From Thuidium tamariscinum (Eukaryota > Streptophyta > Bryopsida > Hypnales > Thuidiaceae), in assembly GCA_947034885.2 (NCBI GenBank), contig OZ019759.1, positions 10,356,501 through 10,420,500 of the forward strand: 64,000 nucleotides of DNA. Direction: 5' to 3'. The translations under genes were made by a program, and so were the position numbers. This document shows, one piece after another, positions 1 through 11,059 of the stretch. The notes below the pieces were generated by a model. That model ran no database searches. It saw only the letters and a program-made list of their open reading frames with translations, and had not been told where the DNA came from. The first letter of the stretch is position 1, and the number at the start of each line of letters is the position of its first letter.

Positions 1-512
1 ACCATGGCATGCCACGTGTACAACTCTCAGTACAAGAAGGTAATGACTATTGCAGTGTGTGACATGCAATCAGAAGATACAGAGATTCAAGTACAGTTCT
101 GGAGGTCACTGAATGCTATAATGGAGAAATATGGAGTGGCAAAGCCAAATTTTAAAGGATTTATGGCAGATAGCGCAATGGCCAATTGGAATGCAGTTCG
201 TATTGTATATGGTAGTGGCTCTGCAGATGACATTATGAAGAATCGTGAGAGAACGTGTTTACTACACTGGAGTAATTCTCTTCAGAAGCACACACAGAAG
301 CACATAAAAAGCAAGCATTACAACAACACATTGCACTTTGTAAGCAATACAAAGAATCCAAGACTTTGGATGAAGCGGAGGTGCGCTATCTTGCAATTCG
401 GTCATGGTGGATATCATCTGGAGCTACAACAGAAGACTCACTACATCACTTGGAGCATTGGTTGGCATTTTGGCATTTTCGTTATTTATAGTGGGGAGGC
501 TTCATGACAATG
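1..512 (+). pseudogene. MULE-like transposase, catalytic-domain exon (partial, frameshifted)
   Basis: The exon is open from the window edge and contains the block FMADSAMANWNAVRIVYGSG, with the acidic residue in a setting seen in plant MULE/FAR1-type transposases. Near 318-330 the frame shifts by one base. The continuation KTLDEAEVRYLAIRSWW, then HLEHWLAFWHFRYL and WGGFMTM, is typical of the region before the SWIM finger. A TAG at 489-491 sits where CAG (Gln) would join FRYL to WGGF. The exon ends at an ATG|GTATGT donor at 512/513. A decayed homologue lies at 7111-7542. This is recognition by motif style and no database search was made. Confidence 0.6.
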
Positions 513-867
513 GTATGTAGATCTTATTTTGGTTAAAAGATTATATTTTGTATTCTAATTTAGTTAGAAATCTAAACCCATTTAAATTGTATAGAGAAAA
601 TAATTTTTTATTATTTTAAATATTTTTCTAGTTAAAAATTAGCCTACAAATAATTTCAAATTTTAAAAAATAATTTTGAATACAAATTTGAAAGTTTTGT
701 TAGAGGAAGCAGTGTGGGAAATGAATGAATTATCCATTGGATTCAATGGGTATAAGTATACCTTTTATGAACCTTGTGGTAAAGCATATATAGAGATACA
801 AATTTTTGGTAAGTTTTAATAATTTAGTATTATTAATGCACTAGAAAGTGATATTGTATTTTGAATC

Positions 868-881
868 CGTCGGATCCGACG
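868..881. repeat. 14-bp perfect palindrome with GGATCC centre
   Basis: The sequence cgtcggatccgacg is a perfect palindrome lying in the MULE intron. It is the same core found at the apex of the long hairpins at 3.6 and 5.1-5.5 kb. It may be the remnant of such a hairpin element. Confidence 0.45.
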
Positions 882-1171
882 AATTCCTAAACCTCTTTAA
901 TTTTGAAGAAATATATTGTTCCCTAATACAAATATTGGATGCCGTTGATAAACTAGTTGATGGTACAATGTTTCAAATTTTTTGGGCCAAGTGACAATTT
1001 TGGATATTCCAAATATACCCACCACTATTTGTTTCTTATTTTCAATTGTACTTCTCTAAACTTTAACGCCATACGCAAATTCTAAGAAGTACAGGGAGCA
1101 ATTTCAAATATAATTGGTGTAATAATAGTGAACTCTATTCTTATTCATATCTGCCTATGGTTGGATTTCAG

Positions 1172-2563
1172 GGGCTTACTTTAGAGGAGATGACAGACAT
1201 GCCTTTTTGTAATCTATCGGAAACGGTCCATAATAAGTGGCTACAAATGTCAGGTAAAAAAGGAAACAATCTATTTGATGCCACTTGTGATGACAGTATT
1301 CGAGCTTGGATGCAAATGACAAACTATCGAGCATACCTTAAAGGAAATGCATGTGGGTCAAGACCATCAAAGGGAGAATTGAGGTTGAGGGCAGCTAGGC
1401 GTAGTGGGTGCCCAAAAAAAATTGCAGAGGCGTTGAATACATTGCCAGAAGCACATGGAGTGGGAACTCGAGTACCTCATCTAGAAGGAGAAGAAATTTT
1501 TGGAAGCACAAAGAGGAGGCTTGATGTACCTATTGGTGATGCTGGAGATTCACATAGACCTGACAAAGTCAACTTTTCACAACCTCGGGTCCGAACAAGG
1601 TCTACACAAGTTGCAGAACATTCAATCATGAAAGGCATTGGAAATCAAAACAAAGTCAATACCTCCAACTATGTGACGGTAGCATTTGAAAGCGATTGTG
1701 ACACATCCAAGTGGCACATTGCAAGGATCAGCCACAAATCAAATGCAAGATGCTGGGCTCAACAACGGACGTCAAACATCAAGTGTACCTCAAGGATTGC
1801 CAAGGGTGGAAAAGGAACCCCTGCTCCTACTTATCGTGGTAGAAAAGAAGAGTATGGAACTAAGCGCCCGGTGGTCGTGGATTTTTGGTTTTGTTGGGAT
1901 GACATTGAACGATGTGTGAAAGGTACAAAGAGGAAGTGGGTAATTGATAAGCCAGAGCTGCCTGAAGTTTGGCCTATTCTAATGGGGACCAATTTGAATC
2001 GTGAAGAAACTTTACTGTTACAACATGCAGGCTTCCGTCTTCAAGAACGGCCTATATTGTCGCCACGTGAACTTTTTGCCATGTCTAAGATTTTTGAGCC
2101 TATCTTCTTCACCCAACCATGTCCACCAAATGCAGATGTGCACCCTACAGTGAGGAACAACCGAACAATCAAAAGACTTGCAAATCCTCCAACCGTAGAG
2201 CAACGCAACAAATGGGAAAGTGCTTCAAATATTATAGGGGAAATTTTGGGAGTAACCCTTGTACCTCTTCCTGGACTTGGTGCAATAGTGGTCTTGCAGA
2301 CTGGAGCGGAGTCTAACAAGAATATATATCGAGTTACTGTGGGCACATTCCCTACATGCACATGCCCTGACTTTGTCAATATGATGGTATCTGCTGTGGG
2401 AGGCCGAGCACAATACGTGAATTGTAAGCACTTGTATTATTTGTATAGGTATTTCTGCAAGATGGATATTCATGATGACAAATTCATTCATGCACCTAGT
2501 TATAGCTTTAATGAGTTGAAGCTACTCCTAGTTCGGGCACGGATCATCATTATTTCAAAGTAG
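1172..2563 (+). CDS. MULE-like transposase, C-terminal exon with SWIM zinc finger
   Basis: This is a 464-codon open exon that begins after the acceptor ttcag (1167-1171). The decayed copy 2 has an equivalent ag junction at the same place, which supports the splice. Near the C-terminus lies the pattern TCTCPDF...NCKHLYYLYRYF, that is C-x-C-x(n)-C-x-H, the SWIM zinc finger of MULE and FAR1/FHY3-type proteins, where it is thought to aid DNA or protein binding. The middle is basic and of unknown fold. It includes PVVVDFWFCWDDIERC, conserved in copy 2 where the TGG became TAA. No internal stop is present, so this exon is the best preserved piece of the family here. The whole transposase is still broken by the upstream exon. 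Confidence 0.65.
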   Translation, partial: GLTLEEMTDMPFCNLSETVHNKWLQMSGKKGNNLFDATCDDSIRAWMQMTNYRAYLKGNACGSRPSKGELRLRAARRSGCPKKIAEALNTLPEAHGVGTRVPHLEGEEIFGSTKRRLDVPIGDAGDSHRPDKVNFSQPRVRTRSTQVAEHSIMKGIGNQNKVNTSNYVTVAFESDCDTSKWHIARISHKSNARCWAQQRTSNIKCTSRIAKGGKGTPAPTYRGRKEEYGTKRPVVVDFWFCWDDIERCVKGTKRKWVIDKPELPEVWPILMGTNLNREETLLLQHAGFRLQERPILSPRELFAMSKIFEPIFFTQPCPPNADVHPTVRNNRTIKRLANPPTVEQRNKWESASNIIGEILGVTLVPLPGLGAIVVLQTGAESNKNIYRVTVGTFPTCTCPDFVNMMVSAVGGRAQYVNCKHLYYLYRYFCKMDIHDDKFIHAPSYSFNELKLLLVRARIIIISK

Positions 2564-3293
2564 ATATGATTAGTTTCTTGGAGTGTAGTACATTCATGTT
2601 GCATTCTTTACATGTGCTACAAATGAAACTATGAAGTGATGGAGCCCAATTATGAATATTGACCGTCTTTGGAATACATTTATATTATTCGAATTTCTTT
2701 TTCTATCCATTTTTTACAGTTGCCCATTTTCATTCCATCCAATCGAAAAATTCCTAAACCCTAGAACAAGGTACATTAGTCTTTTGTATTTGAAGTGTTT
2801 GCCCTGTTTTTTATTGACCCCTAAACCCTAAATCCCTAAACTTAAATGTATAGATGATATTCTTAATGGTCCCAAAATATGAGATTTCACGAAAATCCAC
2901 GGTTATAGGAAACACGGTCATGGGTAGCAAAATTTACTATAAATAGTAATTATTTGTTGAATTTTGGAACAAAAACTGATTGAAAAAAAATTCTAGTCTA
3001 AATTTCTAAAAAAAAGGCTACTTCATGCTCACCGCTCACAACTTTCCCGCTCGCAGCTCACAAGCTCACCGCTCCACGCTCGAACGCTAGCGTCGTTGGA
3101 ATGGGGTCCCCCTGCACAAGGCAGCGCGCAACGTGCACGTGGGGATGGCACGTACAAAGTTGGACTTCAATGCTCTATACTTGCCAAGAAATCAATTGAA
3201 AACCTTATGTTGGCCCTAAAATAGCGTTAGGAACCTGAAAAAATTGCATACAAATAAAAGAATTAATAAAAATAATAATAATGGAATTTCCAA
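2564..3293. other. 3' non-coding region of MULE copy 1 and flank
   Basis: AT-rich DNA with 'ccctaaacc' pieces at about 2755-2840, then the GC-richer 'gctcaccgctc' tail at 3017-3102 shared with copy 2. From about 3103 it is unrelated sequence. Confidence 0.5.
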
Positions 3294-3392
3294 GGGTACC
3301 CAAAACTGGGGTACTATGAGAGATCCAAGAATGTACCATCGGATCCAACGGTACTTTCTCTAGTATCTCATGGTACCCCAATTTTGGGTACC
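3294..3392. repeat. Hairpin (MITE-like) 1, GGATCC apex
   Basis: This is a 99-bp imperfect inverted repeat. Arms starting with gggtaccc and ending with gggtacc fold around an apex tcggatccaacg. Its arms resemble those of the hairpins at 3641, 4566, 5133 and 5385, so the five form a family. Confidence 0.7.
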
Positions 3393-3640
3393 TAATTGAG
3401 ATTTCAAAGAAAATTAGAAATTTGCAAAGAATGAGATTTCTTAAAAAAACATCATTTATGAAGAATCTACTTACATGGCCATTGATTTTCAAAAATAAAG
3501 TGCCAAAGAACTCAATCATGGAAGATCTAACATATGGCATTGAGTTTAGATTAAGGCTTTTGCAAGCCAAAAAAATCCACGGATTTGAACTAAAAACCCC
3601 AAACTAAAAATTATTTTAGAGATTTTTTTAAAACATACTT

Positions 3641-3748
3641 CTCAACATGCCAAAATTGGGGGTACCACGAGATACTCTAAGAAACACCATCGGATCCGAC
3701 GGTGTTTCCTAGAGTATCTCATGGTACCCCCAATTTTGGCATGTTGAG
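3641..3748. repeat. Hairpin (MITE-like) 2, nearly perfect
   Basis: This is a 108-bp inverted repeat running from ctcaacatgcc to ggcatgttgag, with only a few arm mismatches and the apex catcggatccgacgg. It is the best-preserved member of the family and could form a stable cruciform or an RNA hairpin. Confidence 0.8.
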
Positions 3749-4565
3749 CACTTTAAAGCAGCCGTTTTTGAAAAAAAATAAGCAAAACCACCAAAAGAGT
3801 GCGTTTATGTGCTGAAGTACATTACTTCTAGTTAGTTTCGATAGAAAACTGGATTGAGGGTCACAAATAAGAGAAAAATGCCCTCAAATGAGCTTATTTG
3901 ACTCTAGTATGTTTGGAATCAAAAACTTATATGTAATTAGAAACTCAACTGAAAACTAAAGCAAATTCTTTCGGATACAATTATCAAAGGTATAAAGACT
4001 TGATCTAGGAAAGGCTGTCCAAGAATTCTACAAAAGAATATATGTAGAATCAAAAATCAATTGAAATTTCAAAGCTTTACTAAGCTCAAATTTTATTGTC
4101 CTTGGTAGGCTTAATCAAATGTAAAATTTCAATTCCTAAATTCCCTCTTATAGCTATAAGTATCTCATTAGGAACTTCTTCAAAGGTTCTAAAATCTGAA
4201 ATTGGAACAGTTGAGTAGACCCAGATTCGTTGAAAAAAAATAATTCTTGACTTTTAGGCATCTACAATCTTTTGTCATTGGCAAGATGGAATCATTGAAG
4301 CCTGAGCGCACAAAGTCCAGAAATAGAAAACGGCAAGTATTCACTTTGCAAAGTAGTATGGCATGGTCATTCACTTTGTAGCTAGAATTTTAGTTTATTG
4401 AATTTGACCTCTGATTCTAAAACATGAGCAATATTTTTGAAATCTCCAACTGTTAAAAAATTTCACTTGAAAGATTACTTAGCTTATAGAAAGAATAACT
4501 AAAATGATCAATGTTCATCAAAGGAGCATCCTTTGAAAGTTGAAGATTTCTACAAAAATATCACA
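3749..4565. other. AT-rich intergenic DNA
   Basis: No coding frame with codon-like structure, RNA gene or clear repeat was seen between hairpins 2 and 3. Confidence 0.5.
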
Positions 4566-4656
4566 ATGGTATCCAAAATTGGGATACCATGAGATACTCC
4601 AAAAAGAATCGGACTTTTTTGAAGTATCTCATAGTACTCTAATTCTAAGTATCCAG
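4566..4656. repeat. Hairpin (MITE-like) 3, diverged
   Basis: A degenerate member of the same family. The arms ggtatccaaaattggg and its rough complement ctaattctaagtatcc flank a partly lost apex (aatcggac). Confidence 0.5.
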
Positions 4657-5132
4657 CCACCCCATAAAGTTCCATAGGATCCAACAGACCATTTAAGGTA
4701 CTTGGTGCTCCCCTCTTTTACGTACCCAATTGAATTCAAAATTAAGGTTTTGGTCATAGTTTCAAATATTTTGAAAAAAATACCTTTAAAAAAGTTAGTG
4801 GTATCAAAACTAGAAGTATCTTTCAACATCCCATAAAGTTCAATTGGATTCAATAGACCTTTATCGGGTGCTTGAAGTGCCCTTCTTTTAGGTACCCTGT
4901 TGAATTTCAAAACTTTTTAGTCATGGTTTCAAAAAATTGAAAAAATACTTTTGAAAAATTCAATGGTATAAAAAATAGAGTTAATTCTAAGATTCCTATA
5001 AATTTTATTTGGATCCAAAAGAAATTGGAGGATGTTTGGAACTACTTCTCTTTTAGATACCTTGTTGAATTTCAAAACTATCTTTTTGGTCATGGTTTAA
5101 AAAATTCAGGAAATTTTTTTTTTGAAAAATTC

Positions 5133-5234
5133 AAGGAGCCCAAATTAGGAGTACCATGAGGCACCTCCAAAAGGGCCGTCGGATCCGACGGACCTTTTTG
5201 GGGTGCCTCATAGTACCCCCATTTTAGGTACCTT
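5133..5234. repeat. Hairpin 4 (inside left arm of inverted repeat)
   Basis: The arms aaggagcccaaattagg and ccattttaggtacctt surround the apex ccgtcggatccgacgg. It is the mirror partner of hairpin 5. Confidence 0.75.
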
Positions 5235-5384
5235 TCTAAGTCCAAAATCAAGTTTTTGGTCATAGTTTTAAAAAATTTGAATTTTATTTATTAATTTAGT
5301 ATTTAGTTTTCTTGATTAATTCTTAATATAGAAAAAAAATTTAAAAATTTAAACTATGACCAAAAATTTGATTTTGGACTTAGC

Positions 5385-5486
5385 AAGGTACCTAAACTAG
5401 GGGTACTATGAGGCACCTCAAAAAGGTCCGTCGGATCCGATGGCCCTTTTGGAGGTGCCTCATAGTACTCCTAATTTGGGCTCCTT
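5385..5486. repeat. Hairpin 5 (inside right arm of inverted repeat)
   Basis: The arms aaggtacctaaactagg and cctaatttgggctcctt surround the apex ccgtcggatccgatgg. It mirrors hairpin 4 across the centre near 5320. Confidence 0.75.
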
Positions 5487-6159
5487 GAAGTTTTCTTAAA
5501 AAATAATTCCTAAATTTTTAAAATCATAACCAAAAAGATAGTTTTGAAATTCAGTAGGGTATCTAAAAAGAGAGGTAGTTCCAAGGATCCCCCAATTTCT
5601 CTTGGATCCAATTAAACTTTATAGTACTCTTAGAATTAATTCTTATTTGGATACCATTGACTTTTTAAAAATTATTTTTTCAATTTTTTGAAACCGTGAC
5701 TAAAAAGATTAAAAGATAGTTTTGAAATTCAATAGGGTACCTAAAAGAAGGGCACCTCCAAGCACCCCATAAAGGTCTATTGAATCCAATTGAATTTTAT
5801 GGGATGTTGAAAGATACTTCTAGTTTTGATACCATTGATTTTTTCAAAGGTTTATTTTTCAAATTTTTTGAAACCATGACTAAAAAGATAGCTTTGAAAT
5901 TGAGTAGATTATGACATTCACTTTGTACCAAGTGCAAAAGTATAGACTTTTGTTGGTGAATGATTCACAAATCTACTTACTTAGCCTCACAAAGAAGAAA
6001 AGGTGTTTTGAAAGCATGGTTTTCAAGAAATGGTACATCGTACTTATGGAGGTTTTTAAATCATTCATTTACAGAAAAATACATTGTTCTTCAAGAAATT
6101 CAAATCCTTTTGCTTAGCATGCTTTTGAAACTTTTTTGATAACTAAGTGAAAAAATGGG

Positions 6160-9100
6160 ATAATCGTGCACCAAGATATTTTTCAAGTAGCACATGTTGC
6201 AATGAGAAAGTATATTAATGCCACACCAAAAAGCAACAAAAGGCTAAAAGAGGTCATTCATGCTGTAAGGGCTAGAGCGAAAGAGAGAACTAATACTTTG
6301 ATGGTAAAAATGGACAAACTACTATTAGTAGTGGCTCATCCCTCTAATAGGCTTGGCTTCCTAAAAGAAGTGGGTTAAATTTCAAGATATTGCATGACTT
6401 TGCTTTTGCTTATTTTTCATTTTAAGTTTGACAAAAAGAAATGGATGTATTGCTAGTGTAGATGGAAAGGCATTAGAGCATGAACGAGATTCTTGAAATG
6501 ACATTGGAGAAGGTTCTTGAATTGATTCCTAAAATGACACTTGTGACGCAAAGATTTACTATTGTTGTAGTAACAACCTTAATTTGAGTAGGGTTGTAAT
6601 TCTTTTAGGAAATCATAGTCACTCAATAGAAAAAAGCATGTATATAGACTCTACAAAAGAAATTACTATACTCATTGCAGATGAAGTTGCCAAAACCTCT
6701 ATAGCCATAGATTCCGCCATTGCCTTGTCCGCTAGTATAGATTTCATGAACCACTCATTTCATCACAAAAAGGGAGTGAAGTAGATCTTGAAAGGAGAGG
6801 AAATAGAAGGGGTCATAGATTACTTCAAGTTTCTAATTAGTAGTATATGGAATATCATCTCCTCTTTATGTTCAAACAACCAAAAAGGGTTCATTGACAT
6901 CATTATGACTATGAAGAGGGAATCCAAGTTTGAATTCATACACTATAATATCTTCCCAAGCCATAGCAAAGAAAAGGTTTACATCTTCAAAATGCTCGTT
7001 GAAGGACCTAGAAGCAAAGTCGACTTAATGAGGCACATGCAACTTGGAGGTGATCTACAAAATGTGTAGATAATGTTTGACCATGCAAAGCACATGAACA
7101 ATTGACCACTATGGCTTGCCACGTGTACAACTTTCATTACAAGAAAGAAATGACTATTGCAGTTTGTGGCATGCAATCAAAAGATACAAAGATCCAAGTG
7201 TAGTTTTGAAGGTCGTTGAACGCTAAAGTGGAGAAAAACGGAGTGCGTATGCCATATTTTAAGGAGTTCATGGTAGATAGTGCTATGGCCAATTGGAATG
7301 CAGTTTGCATTGTTTATAGTAGTGGTTTTGCAAATGAGGTCTTAAAAAATCATAAAAGGGCTTATTTACTACATAGAAATAATTCACTTACAAACTTATA
7401 TAGAAGCACATCAAGTAAACATTCCAACAATAGTACATTACAGTATATAAACAATACAAAGAATCAAAGACTTTGAATGAAGCAAAGACATGAAGCAAAG
7501 ACTGCCTTGGAGTTTAGAGCAACTTTGACAACCTACTTCAAGGTACAATCTTATTGGATTTTTAATCTCATATAAAAAATTAGGATACTACAAATTTCTT
7601 GAATTCTAGTTATTTATCCTTTTCAATTATATTCTTTTAGACCTAAAACCTTGTACTAAAATGCTTGCAACTATGCAAAGTAATTTGAAATATAATTGGC
7701 ATGACAATAGTGTTTTCATTTTGTACTCATTTCTTGCTATAATTGGATTTGTAGGGTCTCACTTTAGAAAAAATGACATATATGCTTTTCTATAATTTGT
7801 CTAAAATGGTATATAACAAGTGGCTATAAATGTTAGGAAGAAGAAAAAACAATTTGTTTGATGCATCTTGTTTTGACAATATTTGCACCTGGATGCAAAT
7901 GACAAACTACTGAACATCCCTAAGCAAATATGCATTAGGGTCAAGATCATCAAAGGGAGGAATTGAAGTTGAGAGGTGCAAGATGCACCGGATGCCTCAA
8001 AAAAATTGGAAAAGTATTGAATACATTGCCAAAAGCACATGGCGTGGGAACTTGAGTACCACATCTGGAAGGAGAAGAATTTTTGGAAGCACAAAGAAGA
8101 CACTTGATGTACCTATTGGTGATGTAAGAGATTAATATAGACCAAACAAAGTCAATTTTTTGTAGCCCTACATTCAAATATCGTCTAAAAAGGTTATAAA
8201 AGATAAAATAAAAGGTACTCAAAATCGCAACGTCAATCCTCTCTACTATGTGACGTCTGGTAGTATGCAAATGTGATTGTAACACATTAAAGTGGCATAT
8301 TGCAAGGATCAAATACAAATTGAATGCAAGATGCTTTGCTCAACAATAGACATCAAACATCAAGTGTAATTCAAGGATTGCAAAGGATAGAAAGGAAACC
8401 CAAGCTCCAACATATCAAGGTAGAAAATAAGAGTTTTGAACTAAGCAAGAGGTGGTGGATTTCTGGTTCTGTTAAAATGACATTGAATGATATATAGAAG
8501 GCACAAAGAAGTGAGTCATTGATTAGCGAGAGCTACTTGAAATTAAGCCTATACTAATATGGACCAATCTCAATCGAGAGAAAACTTTACTCTTATAGAA
8601 TGCAAGTTTTTGCCCCTACGATTGGCCTACATTATTACCAACTAAATTCTTTACAATGGCAAAAATTTTTGAACTTGTCTTTTTCAACCAATCATGTCCA
8701 CCAAATCTAAATGCACATCCAATAGTGAAGAACAACCAAACAATTAAAAGACTTGCAAATGATCCAACTAAAGAACAATAAAACAAATGGAAAAGTGTTG
8801 GCAATATTAGAGGACAAATTTTGGAAGTAATCTTTATACCTCTTCTAGGACTTAGTACAATAGTGGTATTGGAGACTAGGGTGGAGTCAAATAAAAATGT
8901 ATATCAAGTGACAATTGGTATATTTCCTATATGTATGAGCTCTAATTTTATCAGTATAGTGGTGTCCATTGTCAAAAGAAAAGTGTAATGTGTAAATAGT
9001 AAGCACTTATATTATTTATATAGGTAATTCTGCAAGATGGATATTCATGATGACAAATTCATTTATGCACTTAGATATAGCTTCAATGACTTGAAGCTAT

Positions 9101-9669
9101 TTCTAGTTCAAGTAGAGATCATCATTGTTTTCTAAATAGGTATGGTTAGTTTTTGGTGTGTATTACATTCATATTGTATTTCTTTACATATAGTGCAATT
9201 GAAATGATATATTCTAATTTTGAAGGCATCTTTTTTGGCATGTGTTTCTATTTTTTGACCTTTTTTTAATTCGCTCACTTTTGGAATTGTCCATATACAT
9301 TCCGGGTAGTGAAAAAAATACAATTTACTATTGGAATGTGATACAAGTCTTTGTATTTAAAGTGGTTGGCATATTCTTTACTATGGTTCAGAAACAAATT
9401 TCCTAAACTCTAAATACATAGGACTAAACAATAATTGCCCAAAAGTAGAGGATTCTATGATAATCCACAATTATAGGAGGCACGGTCATAGGTACCAAAA
9501 TTTACTATAAATAGTAAAAAATTTGTTATAATTTTTGGAAAAGTCAACCAAAAACAAAATTCAACTAAAATTTCTCCAAAAAAAGGTACTTTAGGCTCAC
9601 CGCTCACAACCTTCACGCTCGCAGCTCACAAGCTCACCGCTCCACACTTGAGCACTAGCATCATTGGTC
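6160..9669 (+). mobile_element. MULE-like element copy 2, decayed
   Basis: This is a second copy of the element at the window start. Alignable blocks include the catalytic exon (7111-7542), the intron, the SWIM exon (about 7758-9135) and the GC-richer 'gctcaccgctc' tail (about 9590-9667). It also retains about 900 bp upstream of the part of copy 1 visible here. The 5' limit near 6160 is approximate and no terminal repeat was seen. Confidence 0.55.
6584..9135 (+). pseudogene. MULE-like transposase pseudogene (copy 2)
   Basis: The N-terminal stretch 6584-7069 reads in one frame through a TAG at 6782. It holds KGFIDIIMTMKRESKFEF and VDLMRHMQLGGDLQNV, which is absent from the visible part of copy 1. 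After a frameshift near 7100 the catalytic exon follows. Compared base by base with copy 1, CAG became TAG at 7201, TGG became TGA at 7207, CAA became TAA at 7827, and CGA became TGA at 7911 and 8053. The change is therefore dominated by C-to-T on either strand. The SWIM region (about 8920-9020) keeps the outline of copy 1, but its second Cys motif has decayed. The gene is dead, but it is a useful ruler for the mutation spectrum. Confidence 0.7.
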
Positions 9670-11059
9670 CTGAAAAGCCAAATCAAATACCAAGCAAATT
9701 CTGTGATCCTCTTTATGCATTACTTTATAGATAAGATTTCAAGTATAAATTACATCTCTATTTTCTCCAATATATTTTACCTTTTCTCAAAATAGATATA
9801 TATTAAGTTATGTAAAAAATACTAAATCATCATTTACTTAGTTCTATTATTGCTTTAGTTTTAAATAGTGTAACTGAATTAATTCTACCAATTACAATGT
9901 GTTCCATAGTATAATAAATTTCATGCTTTTAATGTCAAATTCATTGCCTAAGAAACATTGAATTCATATAAAATTTTTAGTCCTACAAAAATAAATAAAA
10001 ACACTTTAATAGCAAATGAGGTACATGATAAATGATCATTTCTTCAATGACCAATAGTAATCATCATATTCATAATTCAATTAGATTACCTACTTAAATC
10101 ATATATATTTGAATTTAAATAGTATTTAAAATCCTTTCTTATATTTTAAACAACCATTATAATCCTAAAAACTCAAAAATCTTGACATAAAATTCTTTTT
10201 TTTAAACTTTCATATTGTTGCCATATTTTGCCCATTTATAACAAAGTTTTGAATCAATGACATTTAATTGGTGCCTCACCTCAATGTTTTCAAGGCTCAA
10301 TGTCATTAACAAAGTAAAGATTCAAATATAAATTACTTATCAGAATACAGATTCAATACCCACTGTGACAACATAAAATAATTCTTCAAATATAGGCCAT
10401 GCAATACTTTCATTTTTTTTAATCACACAATTCAATTCCATTTTTATTAAACAATTGCATTTTCTTCTCTCTGAAGGCAAGCAAAAAAAAATCAACTACT
10501 TCTTCCTCTTTTTACTGAATGATTCAAGAATCAACATTCATGAAAATATTTATAATGAGGCAACTTTTCCTTCTATCATTCACATAGCAAAAAAATATTA
10601 CAACGTAGGATGTTGTACTTTTCAAAACAAACTTGTATGAGTGCACTAAATAATTGTTTTGTACAATCATGAAGAGAAAGATGATCAAGAAAATTGCAAA
10701 CCCTTTTTTGTTTCAATCTTATGACAAAACTTCAAATAAACTACCTTATAAATGCCCTCATGGACACACACAAAATTTTTATCTAATACAACTTTCTCTT
10801 ATAAATCCTTAACCCTATTCTAGAGCAATATTTTGGACCCTAAAGCCTACCAAAACAAAATGATTCAAGCTTCACTAAATGACTAACGAATCGACACCTA
10901 ATATCCACTTTGTAAAACCACGCTATCAAAATCATTTGTAAATGTATTATAATTTAGTAAAAAATAGAATAGAATAGCTGTTCTGAAAACGAAGATAGAA
11001 GCTCAAATAAGTCCACAACATGCATTTCAAATGTTAATTAAAAATTCATAAATGTATAT
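9670..11059. other. AT-rich intergenic DNA
   Basis: The stretch is very AT-rich. Short open frames (for example near 10455) have low-complexity translations, and I see no gene, RNA gene or strong repeat. Confidence 0.5.

Larger units (their letters stand above)
1..3102 (+). mobile_element. MULE-like element copy 1, left end outside window
   Basis: This is a Mutator-like element whose 5' part lies beyond the window. It holds a transposase exon, a 659-bp intron and a second exon with a SWIM finger. After the coding end, about 540 bp of non-coding DNA runs to a GC-richer tail at about 3017-3102 made of repeated 'gctcaccgctc' blocks. A second copy at 6.2-9.67 kb matches it through both exons and through the same tail, and the two copies diverge just after 'ttgg'. 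That shared end is the reason for placing the 3' boundary near 3102. Terminal inverted repeats could not be identified. Confidence 0.6.
4731..5907. repeat. Large inverted repeat with tandem sub-units (foldback-like 1)
   Basis: The left arm, about 4731-5318, is matched in reverse complement by the right arm, about 5330-5907. For example, 'ggtcatagtttcaaa' on the left pairs with 'tttgaaaccatgac' on the right. Each arm is itself a diverged tandem repeat of roughly 170 bp in which 'gttgaatttcaaaac...tttggtcatggttt' recurs. Hairpins 4 and 5 lie inside the two arms, giving nested palindromes. There is essentially no unique centre and no coding capacity. The architecture resembles Foldback elements. 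Confidence 0.75.
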
